Positions 1 to 8,625 of a DNA stretch of 53,412 nucleotides are shown here, one piece after another. The DNA comes from Gammaproteobacteria bacterium UBA4421. GTDB lineage: Bacteria; Pseudomonadota; Gammaproteobacteria; Pseudomonadales; Azotimanducaceae. The translations under genes were made by a program, and so were the position numbers. The notes beneath the pieces are model-generated. The model ran no database searches. It was not told the DNA's origin and saw only the letters and a program-made list of their open reading frames with translations. The stretch spans positions 1 to 53,412 of the forward strand of contig DGQF01000022.1 of NCBI GenBank assembly GCA_002389675.1. Direction: 5' to 3'. Position 1 is the stretch's first letter. Every line of letters begins with the position of its first letter.

Positions 1-14
1 CTAACCTAACCTAA

Positions 15-653
15 TCAACTCAGCGCACCGATCTGCTTAACCCAATTTGGGTCTGCAAATAGGCGCTCAACAGTCTCCACGGTGGTCACCGTTTGAGAAT
101 CCACTTCAACATTCACTGCGCTCCCATGTGCACAAAACCCTAACGTAGTTCGGCTTAACGTTTCGGGAATTAGGCTCACCTCAAACTCCGAAGCTTCGCG
201 ATCCACCGCGGAGACGGTCAAGCTTGCACCATCAAGAGCAATGAACCCTTTATGAAACACAAACTTCATCCATCTCGGATCTATTGAAAATCTCAGAACG
301 TAGTCGTTTCCAAACTCGCGCTTTTCAACCAGTGCACCGGTACAGCTGACATGGCCCGACACGATATGACCACCAACCTCATCGCCAACCTGAAAAGAAC
401 GCTCAACGTTAACTTGGTCGCCTGCGTTTATACGCCCCAGATTTGTGGTCCTCAGCGTTTCTTTTATGACATCAAAACGAGCCGCAGTGTCTGCCACATG
501 TGTAACGGTCAGACACGTTCCATTAACCGCGACTGATGCCCCTAAGGCAAGCCGGTCAGCCAACCCGCCGAGAATCACTTCTATCTGCACGAGATCTCCT
601 TGATCAACCACAGACCCAACGCGGACTAAATCCTGCACAATCCCCGTGAACAT
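15..653 (-). CDS. ribE: Riboflavin synthase, alpha subunit
   Basis: This cytoplasmic enzyme converts two molecules of 6,7-dimethyl-8-ribityllumazine into riboflavin and a pyrimidinedione, the last step of riboflavin synthesis. The 212-residue product is the usual family length. It opens with the MFTGIV signature. The fold is an internal duplication of two lumazine-binding barrels; the second begins near residue 93 with GGHIVSGHVS. A Shine-Dalgarno sequence (AGGAG) lies about 10 bases before the ATG at 653. The gene is separated from the upstream TonB operon by a strong terminator, so it needs its own promoter within about 40 bases. Other rib genes may continue beyond the window edge, which I cannot see. 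Confidence 0.96.
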   Translation of the reverse strand: MFTGIVQDLVRVGSVVDQGDLVQIEVILGGLADRLALGASVAVNGTCLTVTHVADTAARFDVIKETLRTTNLGRINAGDQVNVERSFQVGDEVGGHIVSGHVSCTGALVEKREFGNDYVLRFSIDPRWMKFVFHKGFIALDGASLTVSAVDREASEFEVSLIPETLSRTTLGFCAHGSAVNVEVDSQTVTTVETVERLFADPNWVKQIGALS

Positions 654-690
654 TCTTAATGTTCTCCTCTAAGGCTTCAATACAACCAAT

Positions 691-720
691 AAAAAAGGCC
701 GGAGTTTGCCGGCCTTTTTT
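691..720. terminator. Bidirectional Rho-independent terminator
   Basis: There is a perfect 12-bp inverted repeat: AAAAAAGGCCGG at 691-702, loop AGTTTG, then CCGGCCTTTTTT at 709-720. It has a GC-rich core and a T tract on both strands. It lies 40 bp after the last gene of the TonB2-type operon and just before ribE, so it should end that operon on the minus strand. Confidence 0.93.
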
Positions 721-760
721 TACTCATCTACACGATTCGACCAACCCTGGCCGTTAGGGT

Positions 761-2077
761 TCAACCCGCGGCAGCAAGCTTAGCAATTCTGTCTTTCTCG
801 CGATCGATATAAGTAATCCATTGCGCACAAGTGCGAACGTTTACACTATCGTCATCACGTCGTGCCTCATTTCGGCAAGAGACAAAAGACCGGCGGGCAT
901 CGTCAAGCTTGTCCCCGTTATACATACACAGGCCGCGGACAAAGTAAGTACTCTGTTTTTTGCGAACACCACCCTTGTCTAATGCTTCATTGGAAGAACG
1001 TACACAGTCCCCAAATCGGTCTGCCTCGAGGTAAACATACGCCAACTGGTCATATATCTTTCCGTCTTCAGCAAGTTTTGCGGCATCTTCAAGCACCGGA
1101 ATAGCCGCATCGACTTCTTGGGCAAGTTGCAGTGCTTGGCCTAAGGACCGTAAATTTTTTGAGGAGCGTTCAACGGCTTCTCGCTCGATACCGTCCTGCA
1201 ACACCTTGGCCGCTTTGTAAGGAATCTCTGATTGCATCAGCAATCCCGCTAAATTAGTGTAATCGGACTGTTGCTCGAGAAAATCAGCTGCGTAGGCCGC
1301 CTGCAGCGTATGCAACTGCATTGTCTCGCGACCCTCCTGTCCATAAATTCCCGCCAGTCTAATCCAGTAATCGCGCTTTGGGTAATCCCGAACCAAAACC
1401 TCAAGCGTTTCAATGACCTTCGGGATATTTTCTTGCTCGTAGTAGAGATAGTTCAGCAGCTGCCACCAGTTCTCTTTCACGGTTAATCCGCGCTCCTGAG
1501 CCATTTCAATACCAATGATCATTTGGCCAATAGCGGACGGAAAATCCTTCATCTGATAATACACTTGGCCCATAAAGATTCGCGGTTCTGGACCTGGATT
1601 GTTCGCTTTTCCTATAAAACGCTCCATGTACAACAACGCATCGTTATAAAACCCTTCAACGAAGGTCAACTGGGCCAACGTGTACAAAGTGGTTTGCTCT
1701 AGCCCCTCTGGTATCTCTTCCCCTTGCGCAACGACTAACTTGTATTCGCCGATAGCCTTCACAAAGTCTTCCTTAAGGAAGTAGATATATCCCAACATAC
1801 TATGGACTTGGCCAACTTCATTACCATTGAAGCGCTTGGAGCGAGCTAACATTTTCTCGAGCACTTCAACCGCAAGATCGTAGTCCTTAATATCGATCGC
1901 CTCTTGCGCTTCTGTCAGCTTTTTGTAGACCGACTCACTCATCGACGGTACACGCCGGGTCTTTTGCGGCTTCGCCTCCTCTTCAGCAGCTTGCACTGGC
2001 GAGGTTACGCTCACACCACCGGCGGCTAACACCATACCGACGACAATGCTCGGGATGAATTTAAGCAATTTCTTCAT
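761..2077 (-). CDS. Exported tetratricopeptide-repeat protein of the TonB2 operon
   Basis: This is the last gene of a six-gene TonB/ExbB/ExbD operon. The product is about 438 residues, with an N-terminal signal peptide (MKKLLKF, then a hydrophobic run ending near VQAA), so it should be periplasmic. The rest is helical TPR-like repeats with patterns such as LGYIYFLKEDFVKAI and GQVYYQMKDFPSAI. I place the start at ATG 2077, which has GGGG about 7 bases upstream. A GTG at 2089 overlapping the tonB stop is possible and would add four residues. Related operons of Vibrio and Shewanella carry a TPR gene at this position that supports TonB2-dependent transport. Its exact role here is inferred from context. 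Confidence 0.85.
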   Translation of the reverse strand: MKKLLKFIPSIVVGMVLAAGGVSVTSPVQAAEEEAKPQKTRRVPSMSESVYKKLTEAQEAIDIKDYDLAVEVLEKMLARSKRFNGNEVGQVHSMLGYIYFLKEDFVKAIGEYKLVVAQGEEIPEGLEQTTLYTLAQLTFVEGFYNDALLYMERFIGKANNPGPEPRIFMGQVYYQMKDFPSAIGQMIIGIEMAQERGLTVKENWWQLLNYLYYEQENIPKVIETLEVLVRDYPKRDYWIRLAGIYGQEGRETMQLHTLQAAYAADFLEQQSDYTNLAGLLMQSEIPYKAAKVLQDGIEREAVERSSKNLRSLGQALQLAQEVDAAIPVLEDAAKLAEDGKIYDQLAYVYLEADRFGDCVRSSNEALDKGGVRKKQSTYFVRGLCMYNGDKLDDARRSFVSCRNEARRDDDSVNVRTCAQWITYIDREKDRIAKLAAAG

Positions 2078-2088
2078 GAATAACCCCA

Positions 2089-2688
2089 CTAATCTGCCAG
2101 CTCAAACGTGATTCGGTTCCGCACACCTGCAACGTCGATCGGCTCGCCGTTGACCACCTTTGGCTTGTACTTAAACTTCAGCGCTGCATTAGTCGCCGCA
2201 CGATCAAAAATACCTTTGGGCTTTGACTCAATGACAACCGGATCCCGCACAGCACCTGTACGAGTCACCACGAATTCTAAAACAACATATCCTTCCAGTC
2301 CGCGGGTCTGCGCGCGCCGCGGATAGACAGGCGCAACCTTAACAATCGGCAGATACTCGCCGTCTGAACTAAAACCACCACCGCCAACATTGAGGTCAAC
2401 ATTCACGTCCACCGCGCCAATATCTACCCCCGTAGAAACATCCGAGGATTCAAACTGCGGCTTGGGCATATCTGGTGGAGGCTCATCTGGCGGGGGCGGT
2501 GGCTTGGGCTTGCGTTTCTTCAGCTGAATATCTTCGTCATCGGTCAAACGCACCATATCGAGCAGTTTACCTTTGACACCCTCCTCTATATTGGCTTCGT
2601 CATTAGAGATCACTGCCTGCATAATGAGGAACAGAAGAAAAGTAACAACGGCCCCTAGACCGACCCCAATTGCATAACGTACGAGCAT
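2089..2688 (-). CDS. tonB: TonB family energy transducer
   Basis: TonB spans the periplasm and passes proton-motive-force energy from ExbB/ExbD to outer-membrane receptors. The 199-residue protein has one N-terminal membrane helix (about residues 5-27), a short proline/lysine segment near residue 60 (KPKPPPPPDEPPP), and a C-terminal TonB domain from about residue 110 (VAPVYPRRAQTRGLEGYVVL). The proline spacer is much shorter than in E. coli TonB, as is typical of TonB2-type proteins. It follows exbD by 23 bp and precedes the TPR gene, consistent with one transcript. Confidence 0.92.
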   Translation of the reverse strand: MLVRYAIGVGLGAVVTFLLFLIMQAVISNDEANIEEGVKGKLLDMVRLTDDEDIQLKKRKPKPPPPPDEPPPDMPKPQFESSDVSTGVDIGAVDVNVDLNVGGGGFSSDGEYLPIVKVAPVYPRRAQTRGLEGYVVLEFVVTRTGAVRDPVVIESKPKGIFDRAATNAALKFKYKPKVVNGEPIDVAGVRNRITFELAD

Positions 2689-2711
2689 AACGCTTACCTA
2701 GCTAAAACGAC

Positions 2712-3122
2712 TTAGTTTCTCTCGGTGGAAATAGCGACTTCTCGCAATCCCGCCGCTCTGGCTGCATTCAATACGGCCACTAACTTTTCATTAGTAGACC
2801 CTTTGTCCGCTTGAATGACTAACCCTCCTTTAGGATTTTCGGCGAACAACTTTTCAAGGTGTGCTCGTACCGTTGTTGGGTCAACCCGCTTCTTATCAAT
2901 CCAAATTTCTCCGTTCAAACTGATCGCGACCAACATCGACACCGTAGGCTTCTGTTCAGCCGTGAGCGCCTCAGGACGGGCCACTGTAATACCCGCTTGT
3001 TTGATAAACGTGGCGGTGACAATGAAGAAGATCAGCATTATGAATACAACATCTAACATAGGCGTCAGATTAATGTCAGCATCCTCGTCGCTTGCACCTC
3101 TTCGTCGAATCGTTCTTCTCAT
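2712..3122 (-). CDS. exbD: ExbD/TolR family proton-channel subunit
   Basis: ExbD is the partner of ExbB in the inner-membrane proton channel that powers TonB. The protein has 136 residues. It carries a basic N-terminus, then the family segment INLTPMLDVVFIMLIFF with the essential membrane aspartate near residue 24, and a periplasmic domain. It lies between exbB and tonB in the same orientation with short gaps. The window has a second, distinct ExbB/ExbD pair next to msbA-lpxK. Confidence 0.93.
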   Translation of the reverse strand: MRRTIRRRGASDEDADINLTPMLDVVFIMLIFFIVTATFIKQAGITVARPEALTAEQKPTVSMLVAISLNGEIWIDKKRVDPTTVRAHLEKLFAENPKGGLVIQADKGSTNEKLVAVLNAARAAGLREVAISTERN

Positions 3123-3150
3123 TACCCCTCCTGAAGGTGGACTATGCTGA

Positions 3151-3669
3151 CTAGTGATCCAGCGTCAGATAATCTTCAAATAGCTCTACTTCATAATCCA
3201 CTTTCCGGCGAAGCCAGGTGCTTCCAACCAAACCAGACAGCGAAGCAATCATTCCTGACATTGTCGGAATGGTTGCCATTGAAACACCAGCGGCCATGGA
3301 CCTTGCATTTCCACCTTGTGTCGCCATAGCATCGAAAACCGCGATCATCCCGGTAACCGTGCCAAGCAAGCCAAACAGCGGGCACAACGCCACGCAAGTC
3401 TGAATAATCGGCAAAGAACCGGTGATCCTATCGGATGCCTCTGAAATCATGCCTTCTCGCACCTGACGGGCGCTCCAAGACGTTCTCTCAGGCCGACCTT
3501 CCCAGCGTTCAGACGCTGCGCGAACCAAAGCCTTGTGTTCGGTCCAGAAAAACCACATCCGTTCAAAAATCAATGTCCACATTAGAAATGTGATCAAAGC
3601 GATCAGCCAGAGGACGTCGCCGCCCATCTCCATGAAGCGAATGATCGCCAAATAAGCATCACCAAACAT
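3151..3669 (-). CDS. exbB: ExbB-type MotA/TolQ/ExbB proton channel
   Basis: This 172-residue integral membrane protein has a first membrane helix at about residues 17-35 and two further helices in the conserved MotA/TolQ/ExbB block (CPLFGLLGTVTGMI, then SMATIPTMSGMIASLSG). The length matches the short ExbB2 proteins of TonB2 systems. It sits between the TtpC-like gene and exbD. It should form the pentameric channel around ExbD. Confidence 0.92.
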   Translation of the reverse strand: MFGDAYLAIIRFMEMGGDVLWLIALITFLMWTLIFERMWFFWTEHKALVRAASERWEGRPERTSWSARQVREGMISEASDRITGSLPIIQTCVALCPLFGLLGTVTGMIAVFDAMATQGGNARSMAAGVSMATIPTMSGMIASLSGLVGSTWLRRKVDYEVELFEDYLTLDH

Positions 3670-3708
3670 CTATTGACAGCTCCTTTATTTGCTGGGCTCG
3701 TCCAACCC

Positions 3709-5196
3709 CTATCCTAGGGGCTGGCCGGACTTCTCTGCATGATCGGCAATGATGCCCGCACTTTGCTCTTCGATGACGTGAATCACAGACTTAGATCGGG
3801 CGTTGACCAACGCGTGAAGCAATGTTGTTGGTATCGCAACACATAGACCCAAAACTGTTGTCATCAGTGCTTTCGAGATACCGCTCGCCATCGTTTTCGG
3901 ATCACCCGCACCAAACAGCGTAATCGCTTGGAATGTCTCGATCATACCGATGACCGTTCCCAACAGGCCGGTCAACGGAGCAACCACAGAAATCACTTGA
4001 ATGAGCGTTATGTTCCGCGTCAACTTCGGGGTCTCACCCAAGATAGCCTCTCCGAGTTTCAACTCGAGGGTCTCCACATCAACGTCGAGATTCTCAGAAT
4101 GGACCTTAAGCACCCGACCCAGCGGATTGTCGTCGCTTGGTGTCGGGTTCTTACGTTGCGCATTAACCTTCGCACCAATCAAAGACAGTGTCAGCAAACG
4201 TTCCAAGGCCAACAAGACGCCTAAGAAACCGCCGAGGATAATGATTGCGCCAACTGTTCCGCCTTGACCGTCACAGAAGGGCAAATAACATTCGGAAACT
4301 GCGCCGATCGAACCAACCTGTTCGCCCACTGTAGCCGCCTGAATTAACAGCGCGAGCAATGAACCACGCAAAGGATCTACGGAAAACTCCACAATCTCGC
4401 CCGGTGACGCATTTTGAACCGCTTGTGCCGTTTCAACGTGGCGACCAGAAGGTTGGCGCGCCAACTCGATAATTGCCTGAGAATCCGGATCCCACTGGAG
4501 GTACTCGCCTTCACCCAGCAACGCATATGACCCAAGCCGCACAATATCCGTATTGACCTTGTCGCCAGAAAGCTTGGTGATGGTGCCAGGGTATTTCGCG
4601 ATCTTCCCGGATTCGGTCATCTCACGCTGAAGCTCAAACCAGAGATCTTCCATCTCCGCGATGGTCGCCAACTGGCTTGCGGTGCCCATTTTCTTGGCGA
4701 GCTGTCCCAGCCATTCCCCACGGTCGGCATACTGGCTGGAAATCAGCGATGCTTCGAACAGACCGCGGGTATCCCCGGCAACCTGCTGCAGCACACCAAA
4801 AAGTTCCCGCAAGCTACCGAGGCGTTTATCTAATTGCTCAGTTAAATCGCCGATTCTGATCTCGTTTTCTTCAAACTGAGTCTCTAGGCGGTCAGAACGG
4901 CGTTCTTCGCGCGTCCGCTCGGCTTGAGCATCCTTGAGCATCTTGGCTTGGTTTGCTTTCTCGCGCGAGAATCGTTGCTCACGAGCACTGTGCTCGCGCG
5001 ACTCAACAACTCGGCGCTGCTGTACGTTGCCTAGCAACTCATCTAACGAGTTTGCCTCATTAACAACTAGGTCATCAGCCGCCGCTGCACCTTCGCCAGC
5101 GTCCTGTGCACCTGCAAAAGGTGCTACCAAAACAAAAAGGCTGGTTAGAAATAATTTCTTCAAGTTCATTCCGCTTTCTCTACCCGTGAATTTCAT
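3709..5196 (-). CDS. TtpC-like MotA/TolQ/ExbB protein with periplasmic coiled-coil domain
   Basis: This 495-residue protein combines an exported N-terminal domain with a C-terminal MotA/TolQ/ExbB channel domain (about 310-480; ISVVAPLTGLLGTVIGMIETF). After a signal-like segment (MNLKKLFLTSLFVLVAPFAGA) there is a charged coiled-coil stretch at about 60-130. In Vibrio, TtpC is an additional essential component of TonB2-dependent iron transport, and the same gene order supports that assignment. The ATG at 5196 overlaps the DUF3450 stop (ATGA) and has GGAGG 7 bases upstream. An internal ATG at 5169 gives a cleaner signal peptide, so the exact start is open. Confidence 0.88.
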   Translation of the reverse strand: MKFTGRESGMNLKKLFLTSLFVLVAPFAGAQDAGEGAAAADDLVVNEANSLDELLGNVQQRRVVESREHSAREQRFSREKANQAKMLKDAQAERTREERRSDRLETQFEENEIRIGDLTEQLDKRLGSLRELFGVLQQVAGDTRGLFEASLISSQYADRGEWLGQLAKKMGTASQLATIAEMEDLWFELQREMTESGKIAKYPGTITKLSGDKVNTDIVRLGSYALLGEGEYLQWDPDSQAIIELARQPSGRHVETAQAVQNASPGEIVEFSVDPLRGSLLALLIQAATVGEQVGSIGAVSECYLPFCDGQGGTVGAIIILGGFLGVLLALERLLTLSLIGAKVNAQRKNPTPSDDNPLGRVLKVHSENLDVDVETLELKLGEAILGETPKLTRNITLIQVISVVAPLTGLLGTVIGMIETFQAITLFGAGDPKTMASGISKALMTTVLGLCVAIPTTLLHALVNARSKSVIHVIEEQSAGIIADHAEKSGQPLG

Positions 5197-5984
5197 TGTG
5201 CTGCCTCCGGACCATGGACCGGAATGCTAAACAAATCCTGCGTAGCCTGTTGCCGGGCCATGCGAATGCCTTGACGGATAGAGGCTTCATATTCATTGCC
5301 GATAGGCTCAAAAGCACCCGTATTCAAGTTATACATCCCTGTTTCCGATGCATCAGGGGTTTGGTATACCAAGGAAACTCGGCCCACTTTCAGAATATCT
5401 ACCTTACGCTCCGTGCCACCGATTAAAATCGTATCTCCGTAGGTTTCCATCGTGCGGCCATACTCGTTTTCAATCTGGTACGCGCGAAAAACCTGCGAGA
5501 ACTTTTCGGATACCGCAACGTCGGCACGATCCATCATATCTCTTAGCCGATCGATTCGAGCACGCCGTTCATCCAGCAGGAAGGGCATGTCCAGTTCGAC
5601 AAATTGCTCCAATCCATCAATCATCCGCAACATTAGAGGGGTGATTTGACGCTCAATAACGGTGACCTCATCAATTGAAGTCGATAGCTGCGCCATTTCA
5701 GTTTCCTGATTGGAAATCTGTTTTTCAAGCTGCCTGTTATAGACACGCAACCCTTCAATTTCCTTGAGCACAACCTTGTATTCGCTTAAAAGCTTCCGCG
5801 TCTCTTCTGTCAGCGCATCAATTTTTGATTGCGACCGCAGCGCCGACTGGTTGATCTGTTCTGCCACCTGGAAAATATCAGCTAGCGTAGTCGCTGCCGC
5901 GTTTGTACCGGTGAATGCAAACATGATACCCGCCAACGCAGCACTGCGTCGTAAGGTTAGTAGCCCTTGCCTAAGATTTTTCAT
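5193..5984 (-). CDS. DUF3450 periplasmic coiled-coil protein, first gene of the TonB2 operon
   Basis: The 263-residue protein has a signal peptide (basic MKNLRQG, hydrophobic core to about residue 31 ending NAAA). A long heptad-rich helical region follows at about 40-115, then a mixed C-terminal domain. This is the DUF3450 family, which commonly precedes ttpC-exbB-exbD-tonB-TPR. Its function is not established; it is probably a periplasmic partner of the TtpC coiled coil. The start has AGGAAG 6 bases before the ATG, and a sigma70-like promoter lies just upstream. The stop overlaps the next start, suggesting translational coupling. Confidence 0.86.
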   Translation of the reverse strand: MKNLRQGLLTLRRSAALAGIMFAFTGTNAAATTLADIFQVAEQINQSALRSQSKIDALTEETRKLLSEYKVVLKEIEGLRVYNRQLEKQISNQETEMAQLSTSIDEVTVIERQITPLMLRMIDGLEQFVELDMPFLLDERRARIDRLRDMMDRADVAVSEKFSQVFRAYQIENEYGRTMETYGDTILIGGTERKVDILKVGRVSLVYQTPDASETGMYNLNTGAFEPIGNEYEASIRQGIRMARQQATQDLFSIPVHGPEAAQ

Positions 5985-6317
5985 TACAACTTCCTACTGG
6001 AAAGATCCGTTCTTATATTTTCAAGCCCCAGACCCCTCAATTCAGGATCCGAATCTTTTCCTTGATGTGCGCCACAATTACGCAGATAAAACAACACCGC
6101 CGATCTCACTCGCTCGGTGCATGAATCTTCATCGCAACATGTGCCTCTCAAATGCCCAAAGCCACAAACTTAAGATTAAGCTGTGTTTGGACCCTCCCCG
6201 GGGCTAACAGCACTCGCCCGCCCCATCAGAGCTAGAAGGATCAACAAACCCCCCGAAGATGTCAAGCATCGTCGTGCGACTAATCGGGGTAATATGAGAG
6301 TCAACCCCCTCAGCACA
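5985..6317. other. Intergenic region upstream of the TonB2 operon
   Basis: This 333-bp stretch lies between the dienelactone hydrolase stop and the DUF3450 start. The only element I can support is the promoter at 6012-6040. Open frames crossing it have no recognisable product or ribosome binding site. I found no convincing Fur-type box by eye. Confidence 0.6.
6012..6040 (-). promoter_or_regulatory. Sigma70-like promoter of the TonB2 operon
   Basis: On the minus strand, TTGAGG (6035-6040) and TATAAG (6012-6017) are separated by exactly 17 bp, four and five matches to the sigma70 consensus. The predicted transcription start near 6005 leaves a leader of about 20 bases containing the AGGAAG ribosome binding site of the DUF3450 gene. 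Confidence 0.6.
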
Positions 6318-6992
6318 TTAAACCGCGATAAATTTTGCAAAATGCGCCAGTGTTCGCGCCTGCGCCAACTCAGCCGCATCTGCGTTAAAACTGTCTCTAT
6401 GGTCACAATTGAAGCCATGGTCCGCAGCGTAAACGTATATCTGCGAATCTGGCAACGACGCCCGCACGGTTTCCACATCGGCCATTGGGATATGCGCGTC
6501 AAGTTCACCAAAATGCATCATCACTGGACACTTGGGCGATTTATCCATATGCGCCGCCACACCCCCGCCGTAGTAGCTACTCACCGCACTGACACCATCT
6601 AGCTGACAGGCAGACAGCCAAGTCATTAACCCGCCAAAACAATAACCGACCACCCCCACGTTGCCATGCGCAGCTGCTGCGGTAATCGTCGCCTGCAGAT
6701 CAGCCAGGGCCAGAGCATGGTCGAGTTGTTGAAAAGCCAACTCAATCCCTCTGCCCATGTCCTGAGCGTCGTAGCCAAGTTCGATATCCGCTTCAATTCG
6801 ATCAAACAGTTTGGGCGCGACGGCATAATAACCTTGCGCGGCGTAACCATCAGCTACTTGCCGAATATGCTGATTAACCCCAAAAATCTCCTGCACAACC
6901 ACCACCGCCCCCTTCGGCGTGCCTTGTGGCTGCGCAACGTAGGCCCCCAACGAAAAACCTTGGGCGGCTGTCAACGTGATGTTTTTTCCCAT
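6318..6992 (-). CDS. Dienelactone hydrolase family protein
   Basis: This cytoplasmic alpha/beta hydrolase has 224 residues. The dienelactone hydrolase triad is visible: Cys118 in GYCFGG, Asp165 in GELDAH and His192 in ADHGF, and Glu35 in the QEIFG motif matches the residue that activates the cysteine. Founding members open dienelactones in chloroaromatic breakdown, but most chromosomal members have unknown esterase substrates. No aromatic-degradation genes lie nearby, so the substrate cannot be predicted. The gene appears monocistronic and is divergent from the response regulator. Confidence 0.9.
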   Translation of the reverse strand: MGKNITLTAAQGFSLGAYVAQPQGTPKGAVVVVQEIFGVNQHIRQVADGYAAQGYYAVAPKLFDRIEADIELGYDAQDMGRGIELAFQQLDHALALADLQATITAAAAHGNVGVVGYCFGGLMTWLSACQLDGVSAVSSYYGGGVAAHMDKSPKCPVMMHFGELDAHIPMADVETVRASLPDSQIYVYAADHGFNCDHRDSFNADAAELAQARTLAHFAKFIAV

Positions 6993-7149
6993 GCTATTTA
7001 CCTATTTTAAGAACGTGGCATAGTCTATGTCAGACTGCGCACGCACCCAACCGAAAAGCGACCGGAAACGCATTTTGAGACTTTCACATGATACTGTGCA
7101 GCGCTCACACCACATGCCATAAACGCAAACAAAAGAGCCACTGCAAACC

Positions 7150-7839
7150 ATGCCACTTTCACTTTTAATCGTCGAAGACGAAGCAGCAATCCGCGATCTG
7201 TTAGACTTCACATTCTCTCGAGCAGGTTACGAGGTGATCACAGCCGACACCGCGGAACAGGCCCTACGTCTGCTCAAAGATCAAATCCCTAATCTAGCAA
7301 TCATTGATTGGATGTTGCCCGGTATGAGCGGACTCGACTTAACACATTTGTTACGCGGCGATGCTTTGACGTCAAACTTGCCGATCATCATGCTGACCGC
7401 TCGAGGTGATGAACCGGATAAGCTCCAAAGCTTTGCAAACGGCGTCGACGACTACATCACCAAGCCTTTTTCACCCAAGGAGTTGTTGGCAAGAACAAAA
7501 GCATTACTCAGACGAACCAGCGATATGCAAGAAAATCGACTGTCAATTGCGGGCATTGAAGTTGACCTTGCCACCTATCAGGTAAGCCTAGACAACCAAC
7601 CTATCGAAATTGGCGCTACTGAATATCGATTACTCACACTATTGATGCGCAACCCAGATCGGGTTTTTACCCGAGACAATCTCATAGACAAAATATGGGG
7701 ACAAAATACGGCTATCGAAACGCGCACTGTAGACGTTCACATTTTACGCTTACGTAAGCTATTAAAGCCCCACAACCTCCAGGACTTGATTCATACCGTG
7801 CGCGGCATCGGTTATAGATTTTCTAACCGAAAAGCCTAA
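7150..7839 (+). CDS. PhoB-like OmpR-family response regulator
   Basis: The 229-residue protein has a receiver domain (about 1-120) with phospho-acceptor Asp53 in LAIIDWMLPG and the conserved lysine in ITKPFSP. A C-terminal winged-helix DNA-binding domain ends in VRGIGYRF. Sequence blocks throughout match PhoB, the phosphate-starvation regulator. However, no PhoR histidine kinase follows: the next gene is a HAD hydrolase, and no pst or phoU gene is present. It may be PhoB separated from PhoR, or a paralogue. I withhold the symbol for that reason. Confidence 0.9.
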   Translation: MPLSLLIVEDEAAIRDLLDFTFSRAGYEVITADTAEQALRLLKDQIPNLAIIDWMLPGMSGLDLTHLLRGDALTSNLPIIMLTARGDEPDKLQSFANGVDDYITKPFSPKELLARTKALLRRTSDMQENRLSIAGIEVDLATYQVSLDNQPIEIGATEYRLLTLLMRNPDRVFTRDNLIDKIWGQNTAIETRTVDVHILRLRKLLKPHNLQDLIHTVRGIGYRFSNRKA

Positions 7840-7977
7840 TTCCCGGGCACATCTGCCCTCTCAGCGCACAAACCTCTTTTGGCAACAGCACAATAAAGCC
7901 CTATCATCTACGCAACGGGTGCGCCACCGCGTTCAATGTGGTTCGTGCCACTGCGTTTGCAACATTAGGAGAATCAA

Positions 7978-8625
7978 TTGTCAGAAAAAATAACAGCCAT
8001 CCTTTGGGATTTTGGCGGGGTAATGACGTCAAGCCCTTTCGACGCTTTTAACACTCTTGAAGCTGCCATCGGTGCGCCGAAAGACTTTATTCGCTCGATC
8101 AATGCAACCAATCCTGAACACAATGCCTGGGCGTTGTTTGAATCAAATCAAATTGATCTGGATGAATTTGACCACTTATTCGCTAAAGAATCTGCAAACC
8201 TCGGACACCGCATCGCAGGCAGGGAGGTCATTGCCCGGCTCAGCGGAGATTTAAGACCCCGTATGATTGAGGTTTTAAAACGTTGCAAGCTCAATTTCAA
8301 GGTGGCATGTATAACCAACAATGTGAAAGCGGGGGAAGGCCCGGGTATGAGCCGCAGCGCTAAAAAGGCTGCCGCCATTGCAGAGGTCATGGCGCTATTT
8401 GACTTAGTCGTAGAATCCAGCGTCGAAGGTGTTCGTAAGCCAGATCCCGCGATTTATCAATTAACCTGCGAGCGGCTAGGCGTTGCCACTGAACAATCCG
8501 TCTTTTTAGATGATTTGGGCATTAATCTAAAGCCTGCAGCAGCATTAGGCATGCGCACAATCAAAGTGCTCAGTGAAACACAAGCCATAGACGACCTGAG
8601 CGAAATTACGGGGCTTACATTTTGA
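7978..8625 (+). CDS. HAD-superfamily hydrolase, epoxide-hydrolase-N/YihX-like
   Basis: The 215-residue protein has HAD motif I near the N-terminus (ILWDFGGVMTS, nucleophile Asp11), a helical cap, motif II (CITNN), motif III lysine in GVRKPDPAIY and motif IV (FLDDLGIN). In motif I the second acidic residue is Gly, as is common in DFGGV-type members. It is likely a phosphatase of small metabolites; the substrate is unknown. The start is TTG at 7978, preceded by AGGAG with a 6-base spacer. Its 3' end overlaps the convergent kinase gene by 11 bp. Confidence 0.87.
   Translation: MSEKITAILWDFGGVMTSSPFDAFNTLEAAIGAPKDFIRSINATNPEHNAWALFESNQIDLDEFDHLFAKESANLGHRIAGREVIARLSGDLRPRMIEVLKRCKLNFKVACITNNVKAGEGPGMSRSAKKAAAIAEVMALFDLVVESSVEGVRKPDPAIYQLTCERLGVATEQSVFLDDLGINLKPAAALGMRTIKVLSETQAIDDLSEITGLTF

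Noticed and set aside
1..14. Three copies of CCTAA/TTAGG at the window edge, like an arthropod telomere repeat
   Set aside because: Only 14 bases, next to a bacterial ribE stop; a short chance repeat.
6176..6511. 111-codon minus frame downstream of the dienelactone hydrolase
   Set aside because: Mostly antisense-frame shadow of the hydrolase 3' end; no family match.
7002..7211. 69-codon minus-strand frame across the phoB-like start
   Set aside because: Overlaps the conserved receiver domain and has no recognisable features.
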